Shown: one piece after another, positions 52,684 through 60,566 of the stretch
How positions within the stretch are numbered: position 1 is the first letter of the stretch
How the letters are laid out: each line of letters starts with the position of its first letter
From: ELB16-189 sp018266435
GTDB taxonomy: Bacteria; Bacteroidota; Bacteroidia; Cytophagales; Cyclobacteriaceae
NCBI GenBank assembly: GCA_030123525.1
Contig: CP126125.1
Coordinates: forward strand, 3,410,001 to 3,474,000
Direction of reading: 5' to 3'
DNA length: 64,000 nt
Position numbers and translations under genes: made by a program
The notes under the pieces: model-generated
Told to the model about the DNA's origin: nothing
Seen by the model: the letters and a program-made list of their open reading frames with translations, nothing else
The model's database searches: none

Positions 52684-54057
52684 TCAATGTTTCTTTTCTG
52701 AAGTTGATTTGACTATACTTTTCACCTCGGCCATGTTGATCATCGGGAAAAATTTGGCAAACAGTAAAAATGCAGTAAAGAATAACCCAAATGTGAAGAT
52801 GTATTGCCCCACATCATACATCGTTGGATGAAACATTGACCAACTTGACGGGAGAAAATCGCGGTGCAGAGAGATGACAATGATTACAAACCGCTCGAAC
52901 CACATTCCAATGTTTACGATGATCGAAATAATAAAGGTAGAAACAAGGTTGGTACGGATTTTCTTAAACCAGAATAACTGAGGTGAGATTACGTTGCACG
53001 TCATCATGGACCAGTACGCCCACCAATATGGCCCGGTAGCCCGGTTAATAAATTCGTATTGCTCGGCAGGAACTTGCCCGTACCAGGCAATAAAAAATTC
53101 AGTGATGTAAGCTATCCCCACGATCGAACCGGTAATGATAATAATGATATTCATCAACTCGATGTGATAAATTGTAATGTAGTCTTCGAGTTTAAATAAT
53201 TTACGTGTTACCAAGAGGAGTGTCAACACCATAGCAAAACCGGAAAAGATGGCACCCGATACAAAGTAGGGAGGAAATATAGTAGTATGCCAGCCAGGAA
53301 TCAGCGAAGTGGCAAAGTCCATTGATACAATGGTATGAACCGACAAAACCAACGGAGTTGATAGCCCTGCTAAAATTAATGCAACTGACTCATACCTCAT
53401 CCATGTTTTTGCTCCCCCACTCCATCCAAAACTGAGCGCGTTATAGATCATGGCTCTAAGGGGGTGTCCTTTGCGCACGGCACGGTCTCTGATCACTGCA
53501 AAATCAGGAATCAGACCCATGTACCAAAACAAAAGTGAAACTGAAAAATACGTTGAGATTGCAAACACGTCCCACAGCAGAGGTGAGTTAAAGTTTACCC
53601 ACAAGGAGCCAAATGTATTAGGTAATGGAAGCGACCAAATAGGACCAATCCACAACCGGCCCATGTGTGCCAACGGAAAACTGGCGGCACAAATCACCGC
53701 AAAAATTGTCATGGCTTCGGCTGCCCGGTTAATTGACATTCTCCATCGCTGACGAAACAATAATAAGATAGCCGAAATTAGCGTACCTGCGTGACCAATA
53801 CCCACCCACCACACAAAGTTGGTGATATCCCACGCCCATCCTACGGTTTTATTAAGTCCCCAGACACCGACACCATTCCAAAGCAGCATCCAAAAACAAT
53901 AAGCGCCTAACAGAAAGAGAACAACCGAAACACTTATGGCTATCCACCAAAGGTTTGTAGGTTTTCCTTCAACTTGTCTGCTGATGTCTTCTGAAACATC
54001 CCTGACGGTCTTTCCGCCTGTTACCAGGGGTTCACGTATCGATGAGGTGACTTGCAT
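52684..54057 (-). CDS. actC: Alternative Complex III, ActC (NrfD-type) quinol-oxidising subunit
   Basis: A 457-residue membrane subunit with about ten helices of the NrfD/PsrC kind. WVGIGHAGTLISAILLL and HTIVSMDFATSLIPGWH are typical of the quinol pocket region. It receives menaquinol electrons and hands them to the iron-sulfur clusters of ActB. It lies 29 bases after actB. Confidence 0.95.
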   Translation of the reverse strand: MQVTSSIREPLVTGGKTVRDVSEDISRQVEGKPTNLWWIAISVSVVLFLLGAYCFWMLLWNGVGVWGLNKTVGWAWDITNFVWWVGIGHAGTLISAILLLFRQRWRMSINRAAEAMTIFAVICAASFPLAHMGRLWIGPIWSLPLPNTFGSLWVNFNSPLLWDVFAISTYFSVSLLFWYMGLIPDFAVIRDRAVRKGHPLRAMIYNALSFGWSGGAKTWMRYESVALILAGLSTPLVLSVHTIVSMDFATSLIPGWHTTIFPPYFVSGAIFSGFAMVLTLLLVTRKLFKLEDYITIYHIELMNIIIIITGSIVGIAYITEFFIAWYGQVPAEQYEFINRATGPYWWAYWSMMTCNVISPQLFWFKKIRTNLVSTFIISIIVNIGMWFERFVIIVISLHRDFLPSSWSMFHPTMYDVGQYIFTFGLFFTAFLLFAKFFPMINMAEVKSIVKSTSEKKH

Positions 54058-54086
54058 AAAATCGTTAAGCGTTTTCGTTTATTCGT

Positions 54087-57000
54087 TTAAGCGTGATCTA
54101 CAGCTTTATCTTTATTTCTAATTTTTGTGAGATAAAAAATATTAGGCTTAACACCGAGTTCTTCCAAAGCCCGATAGGCTCTCGGATTGCCAATCTTCTT
54201 ATCAAAACCGTAATTAAACACCTTCTCGGTAGTACCATCGTCTTTTTTCACCTCGATGTAGTGTTCAATCTTTAATAGTTTACTGAGTTTACTGTCTGGA
54301 TTATTCATATCGCCAAACAATATTGCGCCTGAAGAACAAGCCGCCTGGCAGGCTGTTACTACTTCTCCGTCTTTCAATGTTCTCCGTTCGCGTTTAGCCT
54401 TCAACTTACCAGACTGAATTCGTTGCACACAGAACGAACATTTTTCCATTACCCCACGTGAGCGAACCGTTACATCAGGGTTTAACACCATTCTGCCCAA
54501 ATCGGTGTTCATGGCCGGATTTGATTGATAAAACTGTTGATTATCATGGTATTTAAACCAATTGAATCTTCGCACTTTATAGGGGCAGTTATTGGCACAA
54601 TAACGTGTACCAATGCAGCGGTTATATACCATTTGGTTCAAGCCTTCTGTGCTATGCGTGGTAGCTGCTACGGGGCAAACGGTTTCGCACGATGCGTTAT
54701 TACAATGCTGGCACAACATCGGTTGGAATGTAACCTCGGGATTTTCTGCTGCTTTTTCGAGGCCTTTGTAATCTCCCTCTTTGGCATCGCTGCTGTAGTA
54801 CCGATCAATGCGCAACCAATGCATTTCTCGCCTGTTGATAACTTCTTGTTTGCCAACCAGTGAAATGTTATTTTCTACATTACAGGCTACCACACATGAA
54901 CCGCATCCTGTACAGGTGTTCAAATCAATAGCCATACCCCAGTGGTGGTTAGGGTAAGAATGGCCCTTCCACATGCTGATCGTTCCCGGATCTACTTTCT
55001 CGTCCCACTTAGTTACTTTAGGATTTTCTCTTCCAGCAAATGGATCTTCCTTGAATTCGGCAAGTGTAGCTTCTTGAATGATATTCTCGCGCCCCATGTA
55101 GGTTTGATGTATCTGTGTTTGCGCAAGTTGAAAATCATCATTCGTTTTCTCGATTGAAACGCCTGTTGTTGCACTGTAGTTCAGCGAACCGTTAAGCGAA
55201 GAAACCATGGGGTAAACATTTACTCCAATGTTCTCGGCTACTAAGCCCACTTTTGTGCGGCCATATCCTAACGCAATGCCAAGCGTTCCTTCTGCCTGCC
55301 CCGGTTGAATCAATGCGGCTACAATAACTGATTTTCCGTTGGCCGTAACTTTTACTTTTTGCGTATTGCCTTCTGCATCATTCTTAATGCCTAGCTTGGT
55401 CGCGTCTTTTTGCGACACTGTCACATAATGATCCCACACTGATTTTGTAATGGGGTCGGGTAATTCTTGAAGCAATGGATTGTTGGCTTGTGAACCGTTG
55501 CCCACACCGTAGCTTTCGTAAATGCAAAGCTCAAAACCTTCGTTAGTTGCTTTGTAGCTGGAAGCAATGGCCGTGGCTGCCTGTTGTTCTTTGCCGGTAA
55601 ATGACAGACTCTTTGAAGGTGCTTTGGTTTTGTCTTTCTCTTTGCCTTTTGTTTTTTCTTTGGGTGTTTCTTCTACAACTCCGGTTGACTGGTAAATACC
55701 ATCATATAAACACTTATCCCAAAAAGCCTGAAAATCTCCGCCTTTAGAGTAGAACCAGTTCTTCCAATTTTCCTGAAGAACATTAAAATAATCTTCTGTT
55801 TTATCACCACTCCAAGCGAGGAAACTCAACTGTGCCTGTCGTGTTTTAAATATAGGCGTAATGGCCGGCTGAGATAAACTGTATGTATTTGGTTTAGGTT
55901 CAAAGTCACTCCACGACTCCAGGTAATGATGATCAGGAGCCATGTAAGCCGAAGCCGAAGCGGTTTCATCAGGTGTATAAGAAGTAGAAACCGTAAGCGA
56001 AATATTCTTCAGTGCACTACCCAACTCTTCGCCCATCGGATGGTCATAAACCGGGTTGCAGTTATAGAAAATAACCGCTCCTATTTTTCCCTCTTTGGCA
56101 TCAGCAATGAATGTGGCCATCGCCTCATCATTTCCCTTTCTAAAGTTTACCGGAAGACTTGTATTGATCGTTGTTCCATAGCTTTCCAGCATGTCGTTAA
56201 TTCCATTGATCAATACCTGAACGTTTTTATCGTTCGATCCGCAAACAACCAACGCACTTCCTTTGTTTGCCCACAAATCTTCAGCCGCTTTTTCCAAGTG
56301 CTGGATTTTATCAATGCCAACAGAGGTTGCTGACTTTCCTGCTTTTGCCGCAATCAAGTTATACAACTGAGCTACTACTAACCCAAGTTGTGAGGGTTTG
56401 ATCATCGTACGATAATCAGCGTTTGCACCAGTTAGCGACAAATTTGACTCAAACTGATAGTGCCGTGACATCTCTCGTTTGTCTTCACTCACTTCCCGGG
56501 TTGAGGCATACTGTTTTGTAAATTCGATGGGCGAAATCCATGTGCCTAAAAAGTCGGCATCAATACTTACTATGGTTTTTGCTTTGCTGAAATCATACGA
56601 GGGAATCATGGCTACGCCAAAATTTTCTTCGTTGGCTTTAGCTACTCCATAAGCCGAAACCTGATCATACTGAATATGCTCTGTGGTGGGATATTTTGTT
56701 TTAAACTTAGCAAGAGTTGCCAGTGTACTTGGGCTCAGAATTGTATTGCTGATGATTCGGATAGCAGCGCCTTTTTCGGCTGCCTCTTCCAGTTTTAAAA
56801 TAATTTCTTTGTCAATGGTTTCCCAATCAGTTTTGGAACTTCCTTTTTGCGGACCACGAAGTCTGTAGTTATCATACAATGAAAGTACCGAAGCCTCTAC
56901 CTGTGCGCTCGTTCCACCAAGGGATACGGTTGATAAACTGTTTCCTTCTATTTTAATAGGCCGGCCATCCCGTACTTTTACTACAATACTGCAATAATCA

Positions 57001-57278
57001 CCACCATTTACATACGATGATGCGTAATAGTTGGGTATGCCTGGATCAGCATCTACCGGTTTCATCACATACGGGATTGCTTTTCTCACCGGAGCCTCAC
57101 ATGCTGCCAAGGAAGCCGCGGCCATACTAAAGCCCATCATGCGGAGGAAGTCTCTGCGTGAGTGACCGGGATTTTCTTCAACACCCAAATCAACAAATTC
57201 TTTGTCGGCATGTTTCACATAGGCCGAATCGTTCGTCAGTTGGGGTAACCCCTTCCAGTATATTTTATTATTACTCAT
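54087..57278 (-). CDS. actB: Alternative Complex III, ActB molybdopterin-like/iron-sulfur subunit
   Basis: A 1063-residue subunit exported by the Tat pathway (SRRDFLRMMG, residues 40-49) with a lipobox LAAC (C60). Residues 60-750 resemble a molybdopterin oxidoreductase that has lost its cofactor; the C-terminal third binds four iron-sulfur clusters, seen as CTGCGSCVVAC, CQHCNNASCETVC, CIGTRYCANNC and CSFCVQR..CQAAC motifs. It links ActC with the ActA hemes. The Lys/Thr-rich insertion near residue 565 is probably a disordered loop. Confidence 0.95.
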   Translation of the reverse strand: MSNNKIYWKGLPQLTNDSAYVKHADKEFVDLGVEENPGHSRRDFLRMMGFSMAAASLAACEAPVRKAIPYVMKPVDADPGIPNYYASSYVNGGDYCSIVVKVRDGRPIKIEGNSLSTVSLGGTSAQVEASVLSLYDNYRLRGPQKGSSKTDWETIDKEIILKLEEAAEKGAAIRIISNTILSPSTLATLAKFKTKYPTTEHIQYDQVSAYGVAKANEENFGVAMIPSYDFSKAKTIVSIDADFLGTWISPIEFTKQYASTREVSEDKREMSRHYQFESNLSLTGANADYRTMIKPSQLGLVVAQLYNLIAAKAGKSATSVGIDKIQHLEKAAEDLWANKGSALVVCGSNDKNVQVLINGINDMLESYGTTINTSLPVNFRKGNDEAMATFIADAKEGKIGAVIFYNCNPVYDHPMGEELGSALKNISLTVSTSYTPDETASASAYMAPDHHYLESWSDFEPKPNTYSLSQPAITPIFKTRQAQLSFLAWSGDKTEDYFNVLQENWKNWFYSKGGDFQAFWDKCLYDGIYQSTGVVEETPKEKTKGKEKDKTKAPSKSLSFTGKEQQAATAIASSYKATNEGFELCIYESYGVGNGSQANNPLLQELPDPITKSVWDHYVTVSQKDATKLGIKNDAEGNTQKVKVTANGKSVIVAALIQPGQAEGTLGIALGYGRTKVGLVAENIGVNVYPMVSSLNGSLNYSATTGVSIEKTNDDFQLAQTQIHQTYMGRENIIQEATLAEFKEDPFAGRENPKVTKWDEKVDPGTISMWKGHSYPNHHWGMAIDLNTCTGCGSCVVACNVENNISLVGKQEVINRREMHWLRIDRYYSSDAKEGDYKGLEKAAENPEVTFQPMLCQHCNNASCETVCPVAATTHSTEGLNQMVYNRCIGTRYCANNCPYKVRRFNWFKYHDNQQFYQSNPAMNTDLGRMVLNPDVTVRSRGVMEKCSFCVQRIQSGKLKAKRERRTLKDGEVVTACQAACSSGAILFGDMNNPDSKLSKLLKIEHYIEVKKDDGTTEKVFNYGFDKKIGNPRAYRALEELGVKPNIFYLTKIRNKDKAVDHA

Positions 57279-57302
57279 AGAGCGGTTCTAAAAAATAGTA
57301 TA

Positions 57303-58565
57303 TCAATAATGACATTTTGAGCACTCCAGCCCGCCAATGTCTTCCACTTTCATTTTTGACTTGCTGCCTTTGGCCGCGTTGTGCAACTGCACGAGTCTGT
57401 CATAGTATGCATTGCCTTGCGTATTTACATCTGTCTTCCGATGGCAATCGATGCACCACCCCATGGTGAGTAATGAATATTGTTTCACTACTTCCATTTC
57501 TTCAATCGGGCCGTGGCAAGTTTGGCACTGAATGCCCGCCACATTATAATGTTGTGAGTGATTAAAGTAAGCCAAATCAGGCAAATTATGGATGCGAACC
57601 CACTCAATTGGTTTTTGTTTTCCCGTGTAAGAAGCAGTCTTTGCATCGTAGCCTATGGCTGCATAAATTTTTTGAATTTCAGGAGATTCTTTTTTTATCT
57701 GCGAGTGGCAGTTCATACAGATATTGGGTGACGGGATATTAGCTTGTTTATCTTTAGTGGCACCTGTGTGGCAATACACACAGTTAATTTCATAAGCACC
57801 GGCATGAAGCTTGTGCGAAAAGGCAATTGGTTGCTTAGGTTGATATCCTTGCTGAATACCAATGGAGTAAAGTCCATCAATCACCGTTTTAAATGTAATA
57901 GCTCCAACAACAAACATCACCAGGAAAATAAATCCAGGACTTTTAACAAAGCCCGACCAAGTATAGGGGTTGTTTACCTCATCTCGGTCAGCTTCATCTA
58001 ATTGTGTATCGTTGAGGTATTTCTTGAGTGCATTAGAAATTAAACTAAGAATGACCAGCATTAATACTAATATGATGATCATACCCACCAAAATAGCATC
58101 GAGGTAACCGGTTGGTACGGCTGATTCGGATGCACCGTTTCCGCTAGCCGCCTGTTGGCTGGCTGCGGGTGCATCTACTTTATCAGCTTCCGATTTCACA
58201 TAAGCCAAGATGCTCATGATCTGATCATCAGTATAACTGGTAAAAGCCGTCATCTGGCTTTTGTTATACTCATTATACAAATTGTTGGCATACTTATCGC
58301 CACTGGCAATTACTTTGGCAGAATTGCGCACCCAATCTTTTATCCAAGCAATGGAGGGGACACGTGTTTCAACACCTGCCAATGCAGGGCCAACTAATTT
58401 TTGTTTTACGCGATGGCATGCTTTGCAATTGCCATTGAATAGCTCTTCACCAGCTTTGATTACTGCTGCGTCTTTTGAAATTTCTTGTGCTAAAGAAATG
58501 GTGGAAAGAGAGACGAGAAAGGCGAAGATAAATAACTTGAGTGAACCAACTAATTTTTCCTTCAT
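57303..58565 (-). CDS. actA: Alternative Complex III, ActA multiheme cytochrome c
   Basis: A 420-residue cytochrome with a signal peptide and six CxxCH sites: C47 (CKACH) in an N-terminal monoheme domain, and C262, C283, C347, C371 and C415 in a C-terminal pentaheme region. Two membrane helices (about 154-178 and 211-226) separate them. The last site, CSKCHY, ends at the final residue. ATG at 58565 was chosen, because a start at 58607 would lie inside the -7 promoter box. It is the first gene of the ACIII-oxidase operon. Confidence 0.94.
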   Translation of the reverse strand: MKEKLVGSLKLFIFAFLVSLSTISLAQEISKDAAVIKAGEELFNGNCKACHRVKQKLVGPALAGVETRVPSIAWIKDWVRNSAKVIASGDKYANNLYNEYNKSQMTAFTSYTDDQIMSILAYVKSEADKVDAPAASQQAASGNGASESAVPTGYLDAILVGMIIILVLMLVILSLISNALKKYLNDTQLDEADRDEVNNPYTWSGFVKSPGFIFLVMFVVGAITFKTVIDGLYSIGIQQGYQPKQPIAFSHKLHAGAYEINCVYCHTGATKDKQANIPSPNICMNCHSQIKKESPEIQKIYAAIGYDAKTASYTGKQKPIEWVRIHNLPDLAYFNHSQHYNVAGIQCQTCHGPIEEMEVVKQYSLLTMGWCIDCHRKTDVNTQGNAYYDRLVQLHNAAKGSKSKMKVEDIGGLECSKCHY

Positions 58566-58604
58566 CGTGGTAGGTTTTGTAAACCGCTTTTTTTTCGGAA
58601 CGCA

Positions 58605-58635
58605 CAAATCTACACTTCAAAGCCGTTTTTTCAAA
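58605..58635 (-). promoter_or_regulatory. Promoter of the ACIII-oxidase operon
   Basis: TTTG (58632-58635) and TAGATTTG (58605-58612) on the minus strand with 19 bases between. Transcription would start near 58598, giving a leader of about 33 bases before the actA ATG. Confidence 0.7.
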
Positions 58636-58888
58636 TTTATTTTATTCACAAGCAATTTTTTTTTCGATTGTGTCTGAGTTCTGTATAAAAAAATGAAGAT
58701 GACTACTTGTGAAAACATCACACCTCCTCATTGTCTCCTGATGTTACTAATTTAGATTGATTATAAATTATATTTCCGCTATAGATACGCACTAAAGACA
58801 AAATTTTAGAGTTAAAAAAAGAAGTAATCCTTCAAATTGAAAGTAAAACCGGAGACTTCTACCGTAGTCTGCCCAGTAAGCAGGCAGG

Positions 58889-58916
58889 TTGCTCTGCATA
58901 GGCATTCTTATCTTTG
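58889..58916 (+). promoter_or_regulatory. Orphan promoter in the actA-DISM spacer
   Basis: TTG (58889-58891), 17 bases, TATCTTTG (58909-58916): the same form as the mlaE promoter. The next clear gene starts 340 bases downstream, so it drives a long leader, a small RNA or a small peptide. Confidence 0.45.
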
Positions 58917-59260
58917 TAAAAGAACTCCGAATTAATAATTATCCTAAACTTATTACTGAATTAGATACTCAGTGAAGTGATCGTAGCTACAGTGAGCATA
59001 CCCGAAGAATTATTTCCATCTGATAATATATGCTCAACTACTTTCTGTCATTCTTTTAATCAGCGCATAGAAATTTTACAGAAGACTTTAATGCATGGTG
59101 TCGTTTATTCAGGTGCAATATTTCTTTATAAATGCTCTGTCTTTTTTCTTTGGATCTGTCGGTTTTTTGTAACTCTTTTTACAGGATGATAAAAATAATT
59201 TAGCAACTTTGTGAGTGGCTTTGATCATGAGCAGGTACTCAAAACTAAATTCCCAACAAA

Positions 59261-60502
59261 TTGAAACGGTCTTTCTTTTTATTACTGCTTACTGGAGCAG
59301 TTCATCTTTGTCATAGCCAAGCCACTGAGGTTCCCATTACACTCATAGATGCCACAAGTTGGGTAGCCAATGGCTCCCCCTTTACCATTACCGGATCTGT
59401 TTCCTTTTACGAAGGAGCCTTGCTCTCACCCCAAGAATGCCACAAACAACCGTTCAGGGTGGAAAATTTTCCTGAATTGTGGCCAGAAAAAAATGGTAAA
59501 CGTTTAGAAACCGGAACCTATTTAATCAGGGTGTTACTTCCCACCACACACGACAGCACGCTCGCTGTGTCTATTCCTGAAGTATATAATTCGTATCAAT
59601 TGTATGCCTATGGAAAATTGATTGCACAGAATGGCATAACCGGCAAAACAAAACAAGAAACCAAACCGCAGTGGCTACCCCAAACGGTTTCATTTAAAGT
59701 AGAGAACGACACCCTCAGTTTAGTACTTCAGATCGCTAATTTCTACCATGCAAAATCGGGAATAAAGAAACCTATCTTTCTTGGCTCAGTGAATCAACTG
59801 GAGCACCGGAAAACGATAAGTAAAAACTATAATTTAGTTGAGACCCTAATGTTGCTCATTACCGGGTTATTTTTTCTCGTCCTTTCTTTTATCAATTCAA
59901 AAAAGGGTGCCCCATTTTATTTTGCTATGCTGTGCATTACTTGGGCAATCCGGTCGGTTTTCTCCAATAATTATCTGTTTGCCACTTACTACCCTGATTT
60001 CAGTTGGGTGGCCACAGTGCGCATTGAGTACATCACTTTATATTTTACCATGATTTGGGCAATTTTAACTATAGCCAATCTTTTTCAAAACGAAACCAAC
60101 TTGATCATTAAGTACAGTCTGGTTATGGTCAATTTTGTTTTTGTAGCTTTTTCGATTTTTACAGACCCAAGAAACTTCACAGAAGGACTTAATATTTATT
60201 TGATTGTCTCAGGTTTGCTTCTATTCTATGTTGGGTACATCGTTATTCACGCCTGGGTAAATGAACGGACAGGCTCAGGGTTGCTCACGCTTTCTATTAT
60301 ATTGGGGTTGATCATTTTCTCTTACGATATTTTTGTGTACGAGGGGTTTTCAACGTATGAGCCGGTGATCTTTGGTATTGGCTACATTTTTATTTTCATG
60401 CTTATCGCATGGGCACTGGCCATGCAACTCAACCTGATCAAAAGCAAACAGACACCCACCAATAGCCTTACCTATGAAGACCTCTACAAAAAAGAAGACT
60501 GA
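59261..60502 (+). CDS. 7TMR-DISM receptor without an output domain
   Basis: A 413-residue membrane receptor: signal peptide (1-19), an extracellular jelly-roll-like DISMED2-type domain (about 30-175, with PFRVENFPELWP and YNSYQLYAYGKLI), then seven membrane helices (about 190-400) and a short cytoplasmic tail. Members usually carry a kinase or cyclase domain after the helices; here only about 20 residues follow, ending YKKED. The start is TTG at 59261, since an in-frame stop lies 13 bases upstream and no ATG precedes the signal peptide. It probably signals through a separate partner. Confidence 0.82.
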   Translation: MKRSFFLLLLTGAVHLCHSQATEVPITLIDATSWVANGSPFTITGSVSFYEGALLSPQECHKQPFRVENFPELWPEKNGKRLETGTYLIRVLLPTTHDSTLAVSIPEVYNSYQLYAYGKLIAQNGITGKTKQETKPQWLPQTVSFKVENDTLSLVLQIANFYHAKSGIKKPIFLGSVNQLEHRKTISKNYNLVETLMLLITGLFFLVLSFINSKKGAPFYFAMLCITWAIRSVFSNNYLFATYYPDFSWVATVRIEYITLYFTMIWAILTIANLFQNETNLIIKYSLVMVNFVFVAFSIFTDPRNFTEGLNIYLIVSGLLLFYVGYIVIHAWVNERTGSGLLTLSIILGLIIFSYDIFVYEGFSTYEPVIFGIGYIFIFMLIAWALAMQLNLIKSKQTPTNSLTYEDLYKKED

Positions 60503-60518
60503 ATTTTAATTCTTCCTG

Positions 60519-60546
60519 TTGAAATCGCCACTTTAGGCTACTTTTG
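60519..60546 (+). promoter_or_regulatory. Promoter of leuS
   Basis: TTG (60519-60521), 17 bases, TACTTTTG (60539-60546). Transcription would begin near 60553, about 14 bases ahead of the ATG. Confidence 0.65.
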
Positions 60547-60566
60547 TAGTTTCTATTTTTCAGGAT

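Larger units (their letters stand above)
58566..59260. other. Long intergenic stretch with two promoters and no supported gene
   Basis: Nearly 700 AT-rich bases separate actA from the 7TMR-DISM gene. The left end holds the ACIII promoter; a second promoter (58889-58916, plus) has no obvious gene behind it. A 70-codon frame from GTG 58977 follows that promoter, but has no recognisable features. No tRNA-like fold or hairpin with a T run was seen. Confidence 0.5.

Noticed and set aside
58566..58607. ATG at 58607 as the start of ActA
   Set aside because: It lies inside the -7 promoter box (58605-58612), and a proper signal peptide begins at the ATG at 58565.
58977..59189. 70-codon plus-strand frame from GTG behind the orphan promoter
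   Set aside because: Composition resembles translated AT-rich spacer, with several cysteines and phenylalanines and no signal peptide or motif; the promoter alone is not enough to call a gene.
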